DNA of 64,000 nucleotides from JACCTU01 sp963798985 (GTDB taxonomy: Bacteria; Actinomycetota; Thermoleophilia; Gaiellales; Gaiellaceae), in the NCBI GenBank assembly GCA_963798985.1, contig CAWCVL010000009.1, positions 389,980 to 453,979 on the forward strand, in the 5' to 3' direction. The position numbers and the translations under genes were made by a program. Of the stretch, positions 1 through 8,864 are shown piece by piece; the stretch's first letter is position 1; the number at the start of each line of letters is the position of its first letter. The notes below the pieces were generated by a model. That model saw nothing but the letters and a program-made list of their open reading frames with translations. It was not told where the DNA came from and made no database searches.

Positions 1-101
1 AAGGCGCCGCCGCAGCCGGGACAGGCGAGGCCGTCGCCGTCGAAGTCGAGCTCGGACGAGCACACGGGGCAGCGGAGAACCGCGAGGAGCGAAGGCCGCA
101 C
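1..101 (-). CDS. Zinc-ribbon N-terminus, probably of a SAM methyltransferase (partial)
   Basis: Only the first 33 codons are in the window; the gene runs off the left edge. Reading from GTG at 101 the peptide has two CxxC pairs, CPVC and CPGC, about 15 residues apart, after a short leucine-rich lead. This is the Trm112-like zinc ribbon often found at the start of class I methyltransferases and in small UPF0434-type proteins. Which of these it is cannot be told from this fragment. It is divergent from the WecA-like gene at 156, and a TAACCT hexamer lies 6 nt before the start. Confidence 0.5.
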   Translation of the reverse strand, partial: MRPSLLAVLRCPVCSSELDFDGDGLACPGCGGA

Positions 102-107
102 GAAGCT

Positions 108-113
108 AGGTTA
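108..113 (-). promoter_or_regulatory. Candidate -10 element of the left-edge zinc-ribbon gene
   Basis: TAACCT on the minus strand matches TANNNT and ends 6 nt before the GTG at 101, which would give a leaderless or nearly leaderless mRNA. No clear -35 is visible. Confidence 0.4.
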
Positions 114-141
114 GGCACACAACCCGCTAACAGCCCTTCTT

Positions 142-147
142 TACCCT
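142..147 (+). promoter_or_regulatory. Candidate -10 element of the WecA-like gene
   Basis: TACCCT matches TANNNT and ends 8 nt before the GTG at 156. There is no Shine-Dalgarno; the gap is pyrimidine-rich. Both facts fit a leaderless transcript. Confidence 0.4.
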
Positions 148-155
148 TTCCTTTC

Positions 156-1946
156 GTGATTGCGCTCGCCGCGATCGCCGCTCTGGCCGCCTCGTACGTG
201 GTGATCTGGGCGGCGCTCCGCTCCCCCCTCTTCCGCCGCCTGTCCGCTGCGCCTAGCGCCGATCGCTGGCACGAGCGAGAGACCCCGCTCGTGGGCGGCC
301 TCGGCATCTTCGCGGGGCTCCTCGCCGGTGCGTTGGTCGCGGTCGCGACCGGAGCGCTCGAGCCGAGCTCGGAGCTCTGGGGAGTGCTCGTCGGGTGCGC
401 GGTGCTCTTCCTCGCGGGGTTCATCGACGACCTATATGCGCTCCCCGCGTGGGCCAAGCTCGCGGCGCAGTTCGGCGCCGCTGCGATCGTTTTGTGGAGC
501 GGGTTGACGGTCGAGATCGTCGGGAGCGACTGGATCGCGGTGCCGCTCGGCGTGATCTGGCTCGTCGGGATGACGAACGCGTTCAACCTGCTCGACAACA
601 TGGACGGGCTCGCCGCGACGCTCGCCGCGATCGCGGCCGGCTACTTCGCGCTCGACGCCGTGACCGTGCACCCGAACGACACGGTGCTCGTGCTGGCGCT
701 CTCGCTCGCGTTCGCCTGCGTCGGGTTCTTGCGCTTCAACCTCCGCGTGCGTGGCACGGCCGAGGCGTTCATGGGTGATTCCGGCTCGCAGGTGCTCGGG
801 TTCGCCGTCGCGTGCTTCGGGCTCCTGACGAGCTACAAGGTCGCCGGGTCGACCGCGGCGACGCTCCTGCTCCCGATCCTGATCCTCGCCGTGCCGATCC
901 TCGACACGACGCTCGTCACCGTGGTGCGGTTGCTCGAGGGGCGGCCGGTTCACCAGGGTGGGCGCGATCACGCGTCGCACCGCCTCGTCTACCACGGGCT
1001 CTCGGAGAAGCGGTCGGTCGTCTTGCTGGCCCTCGTCGCGGCTGCGCTCGGCGGGACGAGCTTCGCCTACTCCGTCCTGAACAACACGCTCGTGACGCTG
1101 TTCGGCGTCCTGTTGACGTTCGCGCTGCTCGTGCAGTTCGCGAGCCTCCTCTCCGACGCCGACCGCGACCGATCGTCGGGAACGTCGTTCTTCGCTGTCC
1201 ACCGCAGGCGCTTCGTCGAGGTCGTCGTCGACTTCGCGTTGATCTGCGCGGCCTTCCTCGCTGCGTATCTGCTTCGCGTCGAGGGCGAAGGGACGGTGAC
1301 GCAGCGGTTCATCTTCACGACTGCCCTGCCGATCCTGCTCGTCGCGCGCTACCTCGCGTTCATCCCGTTCGGGCTCTACCGCGGCGTCTGGCGGTACGCA
1401 GGCGCGCGCGATGCGACGGCCGTCGTGGCGGCGGTCGTCACGTCCGAGTTCGTCGCTTTCGGCGTGCTCGCTGCGACCCGCGACCTCGGGGACTTCCCGA
1501 AGAGCGTGTTCGTGATCGACGCGCTCATCTGCATCGTCCTCGTCGGTGCGTCGCGCTTCTGGGAGCGGGCGGCGGCGCGCGGGCTCTCGTCATTCCAAAC
1601 GACGCGCCGCCGAACGCTGATCGTCGGTGCGGGGCGCGGCGGGCGCAGCCTTCTGCGCGAGCTGCGCGAGACTCCAGGCGAGCACGTCGTCGGCTTCGTC
1701 GACGACGATCCGCGGCTTCGGCGCAGGCGGCTTCAGGGCGTGCCCGTCGTCGGCGGGAGCGCGGACATCGAGCGGGTCGTCGAACGGACGCGTCCCGACA
1801 TCGTGCTGGTGACGATCCCCGACGCGGGGCGCGAGCGGCTCGACCCGATCGTCGCGGCGTGCGCGGAGGCGGACGTGCCCTGTCGGTTCGTTCGACGCGA
1901 GCTCGACCTCGACCCGGTCGTCGTTCTCGGGTCGGCAGCCGAGTGA
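156..1946 (+). CDS. WecA/MraY-type polyprenyl-phosphate HexNAc-1-phosphate transferase fused to CapD-like N-terminal region
   Basis: A 596-residue two-part membrane protein. Residues 1-330 are a polytopic GT4-superfamily phosphotransferase: FIDDLYALP (about 89-97) carries the paired Asp, NAFNLLDNMDGLA (141-153) the Asn/Asp site, and DHASHRL (271-277) the His motif. Such enzymes load a sugar-1-phosphate onto undecaprenyl or decaprenyl phosphate, the first step of a lipid-linked glycan. Residues 345-420 form membrane helices typical of the CapD/FlaA1 N-terminus, followed near 488 by a Rossmann-like GAGRGGRSLL segment. The catalytic SDR half of CapD is absent. The frame is intact. The stop overlaps the next start (GTGA). 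Functions are inferred from family knowledge; the sugar is unknown. Confidence 0.85.
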   Translation: MIALAAIAALAASYVVIWAALRSPLFRRLSAAPSADRWHERETPLVGGLGIFAGLLAGALVAVATGALEPSSELWGVLVGCAVLFLAGFIDDLYALPAWAKLAAQFGAAAIVLWSGLTVEIVGSDWIAVPLGVIWLVGMTNAFNLLDNMDGLAATLAAIAAGYFALDAVTVHPNDTVLVLALSLAFACVGFLRFNLRVRGTAEAFMGDSGSQVLGFAVACFGLLTSYKVAGSTAATLLLPILILAVPILDTTLVTVVRLLEGRPVHQGGRDHASHRLVYHGLSEKRSVVLLALVAAALGGTSFAYSVLNNTLVTLFGVLLTFALLVQFASLLSDADRDRSSGTSFFAVHRRRFVEVVVDFALICAAFLAAYLLRVEGEGTVTQRFIFTTALPILLVARYLAFIPFGLYRGVWRYAGARDATAVVAAVVTSEFVAFGVLAATRDLGDFPKSVFVIDALICIVLVGASRFWERAAARGLSSFQTTRRRTLIVGAGRGGRSLLRELRETPGEHVVGFVDDDPRLRRRRLQGVPVVGGSADIERVVERTRPDIVLVTIPDAGRERLDPIVAACAEADVPCRFVRRELDLDPVVVLGSAAE

Positions 1947-4182
1947 GCGTCGCAACCGCACGCGCCGCGGCCGTACCGGGGCCGTGGGTCGGCCGGCTGC
2001 TCGCGGCCGTGCCGATCCTGTCGATCTACCTCTGGCTCTGCGTGCTGTACGGCTGGGAGGCGTGGGGCCACGTGACGCCCTGGCTGAACAGCGACGAGCT
2101 CGAGACCGCGCAGCTCTCGCGCGCTGTGGCCGAGACGGGCGAGACCGCGCGGCGCGGCGTGCCATACCCGTCGCACGGGCTCTATCCGTATGTGCTCGCT
2201 CCGGTGTGGTGGGTCGCAGGACGTCGGCCAGGCGTACGGCGTCGCGAAGTTCCTCAACGTGCTGCTGATGACGTCGGTGGTCTTCCCCACCTACGGCCTC
2301 GCGCGGATGGTCGTGTCGAAGCCGTGGGCGCTCTTCGCCGCGGCCGGAGCCGGCGTGATCCCGCGCGCTCTACTACTCGTCGATGCTCGTGGAGGAGCCG
2401 CTCGCCTACCCGTGGGCGACGCTTTGCGCGTACCTGATCGCCAAGGCGCTCGCGTTCCGGACACGGTGGTGGATCGGCGCCGCCGTGCCGGCGTCGCTCG
2501 TCGCTCCGCTGGTGCGCGAGCAGCTCGCCGTCGTACCCGCCGCGTTCGTGATCGCGGCGCTGGCGCTCGCTGGCGACCAGCCCGCGCGCGAAGCGGGAGT
2601 ACGCGCGCTGGTCGCGCTGGGACTGGGTCGGCGGCGTCCTGCTGCTCGTCGGCGGCGTGATCGTCGTCAACGCGGCGGTCTCGCACATCTCGTTCGCGTG
2701 GCTGGTCTCGACGCAGCACTACAAGGACCGCATGCTGGAAAACGGCCTCTGGGCCGTCGGGCGCGCTCGCGGTCGGCATCGGCGTGCTGCCGATGATCGC
2801 CGGCATCGCGGGGCTGGTCAGGCCGCGCGGCGAACCGTGGTCGCGCGAGTTGCGCGCCGTCGTCGCCACCGCAGGCTCGCTCATCGTCGGGTTCGGCTGG
2901 TACACGGCCGTCAAGGCGGCGTACATCTCGACCACGTTCTCGACGCTCGTCGTCGAGCGGAACCTGATCTACATCGCGCCGCTTCTGTTCGTCGGGACGG
3001 CGATGTTCTTCGAGCGGCCGATCACACGGTGGTGGGCGGTCGCCGGCGCGGCGGGGTTGACGCTCGCCGCGATCCTGCTCGTCTACCCGTACAAGATGCG
3101 ACGTCCGCGTCTACTCGGACGCGCCGGGGCTCTCGCTGCTCCAGGCGGCGAACCGGAGCTATGCGTGGACGCCGGACCACGCGCGCAACGTGATGATCGG
3201 CTTCGTCGTCGCTGTCGCTCGTGGTCATCGTGCTGCCGCGCGTGCTCCCGTGGGGAACGCGTCAGGTCCTTGCGCTCGTCGCCGTGCTGCTCCTCGTCTG
3301 GGGCGTCGCCGGCCAGATGTCGGCCGCGAGCGCGTCGAACACCTTCTCCGAGGAGATCTCCGCGGACATCGACCCGCCGTTCGACTGGATCGACCGCGCG
3401 ACCGGCGGGGCGCCGACGCTCTACCTCGGGCAGCGGCTCACCGACTACAACGGGATCTGGCAGATGGAGTTCTGGAACCGGTCGCTCAAGCACGTCTGGT
3501 CGACCGACGGCAGCGCGCCGGGGCCTGGGCCGACGCTGTCGCCCGGATCTGGTCGACGCCGCGACCGGCGAGATCACGCAGCCCCCCACCGCGGTCGAGT
3601 ACGTCGTCGTCGACCCGGGAATCGACATCGTCGGCGACGCCCGTCGAGAGCCATGTGCACTACGCGGCCGGGACGAAGACGTTCTGGCGGCTCGTCAAGA
3701 TCGCGCCGCCGCTTCGGCTTCAGAACTCGACGCGAGGCGTCACGCAGGACGGGTGGGCGGCCGACCAGACCGACTACACGCAGTTCACGACGCCGGGGAA
3801 CCGGCCGGGGTTCGCGGTCGTCCGGGTCCACCGCCTCGGCTGGGGCGGAAAGACAAGCCGAAGGGCGGCTCGCGCGTCGTGATCCGCGTCGGCGAGCTCG
3901 TCCGGAAGGACAAACAGCCGGCGCTCGGACGCAGTCACGGCACGCTGCACGTTCAAGATCAACCGGCTCGAGGACCGCACCTTCCTGCTGCAGACTCCGC
4001 CGCCGCCGTTCCACGTCGACGTCAGGATCGACCCCACCTTCGTGCCGCGCGAGCATCGACCCGACGCGACCCGGACACCCGCGAGCTCGGCGCGCAGGTC
4101 GGCTACAGCTTCTCGCCGGCTGCCGAGCGTGCCGGCGGCTCGCCGAGGCTGCGCTGCAGGGCTGCGCGCGCCCGGCCGCTGA
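1943..4182 (+). CDS. GT39/ArnT-like polytopic membrane glycosyltransferase (frame broken many times)
   Basis: The start is GTG at 1943, overlapping the previous stop. Stitching the three frames gives a protein of about 745 residues: an N-terminal helix, a first loop with NSDELETAQL (acidic DE motif of the ArnT/PMT fold), many hydrophobic helices to about 3330, then a soluble C-terminal beta-rich part ending near GAQVGYSFS. Such proteins move sugars from polyprenyl-phosphate donors outside the membrane. At least seven shifts occur (about 2220, 2370, 2630, 2760, 3100, 3215, 3540 and later). One near 2760 is an extra G in a GGG run. The exact stop is uncertain; TGA at 4180-4182 is one candidate. 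The layout matches the protein at 9824-11871. Confidence 0.6.
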
Positions 4183-4187
4183 GCCGT

Positions 4188-4943
4188 TCACAGTCGCGGC
4201 CTGAAGCTCCGCCTCGCGACGCCGTCGACCTCGACGCGCGCGACCACACGCGCCTCGTAGTCGACCTCCGTAGCGCGCGGTCAGGATCGCGCGCGTGTCG
4301 GGGCAGGATCTCGCGAAGCTCGGCGTAGACCCGTTCGACGCGTCCACCGCCGGACAGCGACGACGGCCACGCCGCTCGTCTCGATCAGGTCGCCGAGGTT
4401 CGCGATCGTGACCTCGAGGTTGCGGAAGCGGCCGCTCCGGCGCACGCGAAGCTCCCGCACGACAACGCGCCGAACGATCTTCCCCGGCACTCGGACAGCG
4501 ACGCGAACGCCCAGGCGCATCCGGACTCCGACTCCGCCGACGCGGCTCGGTCGAGTGGCCAGGAGAACGAGTGCGTGGTGGTCGCCCGGCGCCGCGCGGG
4601 CGGGAACGCGCGCAGCCACCTCGAGCTCGGCTTTCCCGCCGGGTCCGATCGAGAGCACGGAGGGGCGAAACGCGAGCCACGACTGGGCGCTGCGCCGGCC
4701 CGGTCGCCCGATCGCGGGCCGTCCCCGCAGGTCGAACGTGAAGCTTCCCCGGCCCGACGCTCACCTGAGCCGCGTCGCGCCGAAGTTCGTCAGCGTGACC
4801 GACGTCCGGCTCGAGCCGCTCAGCGCGATCCGCGTGGGCGAGGCCGAGAGCGACGCGAGCGGTCGCTCTCGGCTCGGCCCAGTCGGTGCGCCTGCGGCGG
4901 CGAGCGCCAGAACGGCGATCGCCGCGCCCGGCGCGAGGATCAC
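4188..4943 (-). CDS. Secreted DUF916/WxL-interacting-like surface protein (frame broken)
   Basis: The start is GTG at 4943, overlapping the stop of the upstream gene as GTGA, so translation is probably coupled. The N-terminus is a short hydrophobic, Ala/Leu-rich segment that could be a signal peptide or anchor. The rest is beta-rich: an early VTLTNFG motif, a middle part rich in Arg/Val strands with VTIANLGD, and a C-terminal end with alternating Val/Arg. This pattern resembles DUF916-type surface proteins (Ig-like, WxL-associated), but the match is by eye only. At least three shifts (near 4760, 4660 and 4280-4340) break the frame. The pairing with the next gene suggests a cell-surface complex. 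Confidence 0.4.
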
Positions 4944-6022
4944 CGGCCGATCACCGTGAACGTGATCGTCGCGGAGTAGCGCCCCGGCGCGACCGTCGGG
5001 AACGGCGCGGCGAACCCGACGTTCGTCGGCCAGACGTCACCGCTCGAAGCGCTGATCGCGCTCGTCTGCCCGATCGTCAGCACGGACGGCCCGATCGGCA
5101 CCGGCGCGAGCGCGCCGCCGGCAAGCGCCGACCCGAGGGTGCCGCCCGAAGGCGCGTTCGCCTGAAGCGCCAGCGGCAGGTCTGCGGGCGCGAAGGCGCT
5201 GCGGTGGACGGTGAGCGCGTACCCCGCCGGGTGGTTGCTGAGCACCGTCACGCGCTCGGAGACCGGGGCGGGCGCGGCGCCGGCAGTCGTCGTGCCGAAG
5301 TTGAGCGTCGCCTTCTCGAGCGACAGCGAAAGCGCGGCGTCGACCTGCACCTCGACCGCCGCCGTCTGAGTGGCGCTCGGTCCCGGCGGCGGCGGCGTCG
5401 AGCACGCATGCGCCGCCGACGCAGCGTTGCGCGGCGCGGGAGCCTCGGCGCTGAAGTCGGCAGCGTTCGCATCGGTGTCGGAGCAGCCGGATCCGCCGCG
5501 GACGGCCGCGGTCGTGCTGCTCAGCGCGGGCGCCGCGCCGCTGCCCTCGTAGTCGCCCGCGGTGCCGAAGCCGACGAGGTCTTCGACGAGCGCAGCCGCG
5601 CTGCAACTCCCCGGCGTCGCGCCGCACGTGAGGTCGGCCGTGTCGCGGACGAGCGCGATCTTCCCGCTCGCCGCGCTGAGGTTCGTCGTGCCCGTCGCGT
5701 CCGGAGCAGGGAGCGCGCTCCCGACCGTTCCCCCTGCGAGCTGCACCAAGTAGTACTTGCCCGGCTGCACCGTTCCCGACAACGGTGTGGCGGACCAGCT
5801 GGTACCGGCCGCGGTCGCGTACTGAACCGACCACCCCGCGATGCTGACGGGTGTCGCTCCTGAGTTGAAGAGCTCCACGTAGTCGTTCGCGTACGGCGCG
5901 CCCGCGTTTCCGCCGCCGCCGTAGACCTGGCTGACGACGAGCGCGGTCGTGCCGCTCGCGGCGGCGGGTTGGACGAAGAGAACGAGCAGGGCAAGCAGGA
6001 CGAGCAGGCGGACACGGGTCAT
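4940..6022 (-). CDS. Secreted lamin-tail-domain (LTD) surface protein
   Basis: A 360-residue intact protein. It starts at ATG 6022 with GGAG a few bases upstream. Residues 1-24 are a signal peptide ending in an AAAS-type site. Residues 25-165 form a lamin tail domain: QVYGGGGNAG, then YVELFNSG and the WSVQY strand, as in bacterial extracellular LTDs. A Pro-rich linker (TPPPPGP) follows. The C-terminal third is a beta-rich domain with LNFGTTTAG and SNHPAGYALTV, similar in style to WxL or other surface-associated beta domains. Four Cys lie in the LTD region and may form disulfides. Its role is probably structural or adhesive at the cell surface; the exact ligand is unknown. Confidence 0.65.
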   Translation of the reverse strand: MTRVRLLVLLALLVLFVQPAAASGTTALVVSQVYGGGGNAGAPYANDYVELFNSGATPVSIAGWSVQYATAAGTSWSATPLSGTVQPGKYYLVQLAGGTVGSALPAPDATGTTNLSAASGKIALVRDTADLTCGATPGSCSAAALVEDLVGFGTAGDYEGSGAAPALSSTTAAVRGGSGCSDTDANAADFSAEAPAPRNAASAAHACSTPPPPGPSATQTAAVEVQVDAALSLSLEKATLNFGTTTAGAAPAPVSERVTVLSNHPAGYALTVHRSAFAPADLPLALQANAPSGGTLGSALAGGALAPVPIGPSVLTIGQTSAISASSGDVWPTNVGFAAPFPTVAPGRYSATITFTVIGR

Positions 6023-6045
6023 CGGCGGCTCCGTTTCGTGGCAGG

Positions 6046-6097
6046 GGACAGGTGTGTCCGTCCGTGGTAGCCGCCGGCGAAGCGGCGCGAAAGTGTC
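6046..6097. repeat. Intergenic hairpin cluster with GGACA/TGTCC arms
   Basis: In the 122-base gap between the LTD gene and the GT2 gene, GGACA and TGTCC flank a GGTG loop (6046-6059), CGCCG and CGGCG flank a six-base loop (6072-6087), and another GTGTCC follows at 6093. It may act as a terminator for the operon ending at 6145 or be one copy of a dispersed small repeat: GGACAGG motifs recur at 16290-16400. Confidence 0.35.
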
Positions 6098-6144
6098 CGT
6101 TACCGGTTCGTCACGCTCCCGACACGAACTCGGCGCACTCTCGG

Positions 6145-6903
6145 CTAGACGAGCCGCAGCAGACGCTCGGGGTGCTTGCGCACGAACCGCGCCATCCCAC
6201 GCAGGTGCCACCACGTATGGCGGGTGAGGAACCCGCGGTCGATCACCGCCGCGTAGTCGTGCGTCACGCGCGCTGCCGGCACGTACCACCGCTCCCACCC
6301 CGCGCGAGCCGCCCGATACGAGAGGTCGATGTCCTCCCCGTAGTGTCGGAAGCCGCCGTCCCAGCCGCCGAGCTCGTCGAGCATCGCGCGCCGCATCAGG
6401 AGGAATGCGCCGAGGAGCCAATCGGCCTGCACCGGCTCGATCGGCTGCTGGTCGAGCTCGTAGTGGCCGCGCTGGGTGTACGTCCCGAAGAGCGAGCGCA
6501 GCGGGGTGCGGCGAACGAGCGTCCCGCCCACCGTCGGGAAGCGTCGACGCGACGGCTGCCAGCGTCCGTCGGGCCACTGCATCTGCGGTCCAGCGATCCC
6601 GGCGCGCGGGTGCGACTCCATGAACGCCCGCAACGTCGAGACGGCATCCGGCGCAGGGACGGCGTCCGGGTTCGCGACGAGGACGAACTCGCCGCTCGTC
6701 GCGGCGATCCCCTGGTTGACGTTGGCCGCGAACGGGAGCGGCCGCGCGTTCCGCAGCACGCGCGCCGCGCCGGGCTCGCCGCGCACGCTGCCCGGCAGGT
6801 TCTCGATCAGCACGAGCTCGTCGACCTGGGGAAGCAGGAGCGGCACGAGCTCCTCGACCTGCTCCGCGTGGCCGTGGGACGCGACGATCGCCGAGACGCT
6901 CAC
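6145..6903 (-). CDS. GT2 family glycosyltransferase (rhamnosyltransferase-like)
   Basis: A 252-residue intact GT-A fold protein. The N-terminus has SAIVASHG; NPDAVPAPDA (about residues 77-86) holds the metal-binding DxD-equivalent; and GGWDGGFRHYGEDIDLSYR carries the ED acceptor/base motif. This arrangement is typical of cytoplasmic GT2 enzymes adding rhamnose or similar sugars from nucleotide donors. It is the last gene of an eight-gene minus-strand operon. Its GTG start overlaps the previous stop as GTGA. Donor and acceptor are unknown. Confidence 0.8.
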   Translation of the reverse strand: MSVSAIVASHGHAEQVEELVPLLLPQVDELVLIENLPGSVRGEPGAARVLRNARPLPFAANVNQGIAATSGEFVLVANPDAVPAPDAVSTLRAFMESHPRAGIAGPQMQWPDGRWQPSRRRFPTVGGTLVRRTPLRSLFGTYTQRGHYELDQQPIEPVQADWLLGAFLLMRRAMLDELGGWDGGFRHYGEDIDLSYRAARAGWERWYVPAARVTHDYAAVIDRGFLTRHTWWHLRGMARFVRKHPERLLRLV

Positions 6904-7898
6904 AGCAGCTCCCGGTAGACGTCGAGGGTGCGGCGCGCGGTCGCCTCCCACGTGAACAGGCGCGCGCGCTCGAGCCCCGCGGCGGCGAGACGCTCGCGAT
7001 CGTCGAGCGCAGCCCTGACGGCGCCTCCGAGCTCGGACGGCTCCGCGAAGACCGCCGCGTCGCCCGCGACCTCGCGGAGCGCCTCGTCGGGCGCGGCGAC
7101 GACCGGCGTACCGCTCGCCATCGCCTCGACGACCGGCAGGCCGAAGCCCTCGTAGCGCGACGGGAGGACGAGCGCGGCCGCACCTCGGTACAGCTGCGCG
7201 AGCTCCTCCTTGGGCACGTAGCCACGAACGTCGGCGCCGGCGAGGCGCAGCTCGCTCGCGAGGCTCGCGTCCTTCTCGGGGCCGACGACCACGAGCCGCA
7301 GCCCGTTCGCCGACGCGGCGGCGGCGGCGGCGAGCGGGTCCTTGCGCTGCTGAATCGCCCCCACGAAGAGGAGGTAGGTCCCCCGCCCGTCGGGGCCGGG
7401 GCGGAACGCCGGGTCGACGCCGAGCGGGGTGACGACGATCTTGTCCCCCGCAACGTCGTACAGCTCGACGAGGTCGCGCTTCGTCCGCTCGGAGATCGCG
7501 AGCACGCGCGCCGCGCGGCGCACCGAGCGGGGGACGACCCGACGAAAGATCGCGCGGTCCTTCCACCCCATGAGCGCCCGGTCGCGCTCGAAGCTCAGGT
7601 CCTGCACCGTGAGCACCGCCGGACGGTCGAGGCCGAGCGGCAGCGCGTGGACGAAGTGCACGAGGCGCGGCTTGACGCGCCGGAGGAGCCTCGCCACCGA
7701 CCACGCCATGCGTAGCTCCTGCGAGCCGGTCGTCAGCACGAGCGGCTCGATCCCGGCCGGCACGAGCGACGCATCGCGGGTGATCGCCCCGATCCGAAGG
7801 TCGCCCTTCTGCTCGCCGAGCGCGCGCAGCAGGTTCGCGACGTACGTCTCGTCGCCCGTGCGGCCGCGGCCGAGCACGTCGGCGTCGACGACGATCAC
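6900..7898 (-). CDS. GT4 family glycosyltransferase
   Basis: A 332-residue intact GT-B protein. The acceptor half contains VLTVQDLSFE and ISERTKRDLVELY, a common pattern of actinobacterial GT4 mannosyl/rhamnosyl-type transferases. The donor half has LLFVGAIQQRKDP and the EX7E-type region PSRYEGFGLPVVEAMASG followed by TPVVAA. The GTG start at 7898 and the TGA stop both overlap the neighbouring genes by four bases, so translation is probably coupled. It adds a sugar to the lipid-linked glycan in the cytoplasm; the specific sugar is unknown. Confidence 0.8.
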   Translation of the reverse strand: MIVVDADVLGRGRTGDETYVANLLRALGEQKGDLRIGAITRDASLVPAGIEPLVLTTGSQELRMAWSVARLLRRVKPRLVHFVHALPLGLDRPAVLTVQDLSFERDRALMGWKDRAIFRRVVPRSVRRAARVLAISERTKRDLVELYDVAGDKIVVTPLGVDPAFRPGPDGRGTYLLFVGAIQQRKDPLAAAAAASANGLRLVVVGPEKDASLASELRLAGADVRGYVPKEELAQLYRGAAALVLPSRYEGFGLPVVEAMASGTPVVAAPDEALREVAGDAAVFAEPSELGGAVRAALDDRERLAAAGLERARLFTWEATARRTLDVYRELL

Positions 7899-8864
7899 AG
7901 CGCCGCCTCGTAGACCTCGACGGTCTGCCGGGCGACGTCGTCCCACGAAAACGACTTCGCGCGTGCAAGACCCAACGCACGGAGCTCGTCGTGCCGGCGG
8001 TCCGCGTCGTCGATCCCCGCGGCGATCGAGGCCGGGTCGAGCGGGTCGACGAGCACCGCAGCGCCTCCGGCGACCTCTTCCGTCGCGCCGCCCCGAGACG
8101 TGACGACCGGCGTACCGACGGACATCGCCTCGAGGATCGGGATCCCGAAGCCTTCGTACAGCGACGGGTAGACGAGCGCACGCGCCCCGCGAAGCAGGCG
8201 GGCGAGCTCGTCGTCGCCCACCTCGCCGAGCCAGCGGACGCCGTTGGGGGCGACACCGCCCCACCCGCGCGCGCCGACGACGCGCAGCTCCACGCCGGCC
8301 CGCGACGCCGCCTCCGCGGCGCGCTCGAGGTTCTTGCGCGGCTCGAGCGTCCCGACCGCGAGCACGTAGTCGCCCTCCGTGCGAGGGCCGTCCGGGGAGA
8401 GACCTCGGAGCGGCGGCACGCCGATCACGGTCACCTTGGCGGGGTCGACGCCGAGCGAGCTCCACGAGCTCGCCCTTCGTGAACTCGGAGATCGCGATCA
8501 CGCGGCGCGCGGCGCGTACGACGCGCGGCACCGTCACCTTGCTGTACGTGCGGTTCCACCGGTTGAAGAGCTCCGGGTGCCGCAGTACCGCGAGGTCGAG
8601 GACGGTGACGACCATCGGGACGGACGAGGCGAGCGGGGCGCGAAAGGTCGGGCAGTGGAGCACGTCGGCGCCGCGTGACGCGCGCCGCAGCCCCACCGGA
8701 TACCAAAGGGAGTCGCGGAGCGCGGCCGTCGCGCGTCCCGAGCCGCCCCACGCGAGCTCGCGGAGCTCGACGTGCTTCGGCAGCTCGCGCCTCAGGCCCT
8801 CGACGTAGCGCGCGGACCCCGCACGCGTGAGCCGGAGCGGCGAGACGTCGAGCGCGACCTTCAC
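7895..8864 (-). CDS. GT4 family glycosyltransferase (one frameshift)
   Basis: The start is GTG at 8864, overlapping the upstream stop as GTGA. The N-terminal half (VALDVSPLRLTRAGSARYVE, then VLDLAVLRHPELF and ISEFTKGELVEL) and the C-terminal half (VLAVGTLEPRKNLER and YPSLYEGFGIPILEAMSVG) are both typical GT4, but lie in different frames joined near 8455. Total length modulo three points to one inserted base. The restored length would be about 322 residues, normal for the family. Very similar N-termini in the two neighbouring genes suggest local duplication. Confidence 0.75.

Noticed and set aside
432..1202. Long antisense open frame over the WecA-like gene
   Set aside because: It is rich in Arg/Glu/Asp with no recognisable domain, a shadow frame common in high-GC DNA; the sense frame is clearly conserved.
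1943..4182. Genuine pseudogene
   Set aside because: Breaks are all small indels with conserved sequence on both sides, the same pattern as in essential-looking pathway genes and in the repeat copies; sequence error is the simpler reading.
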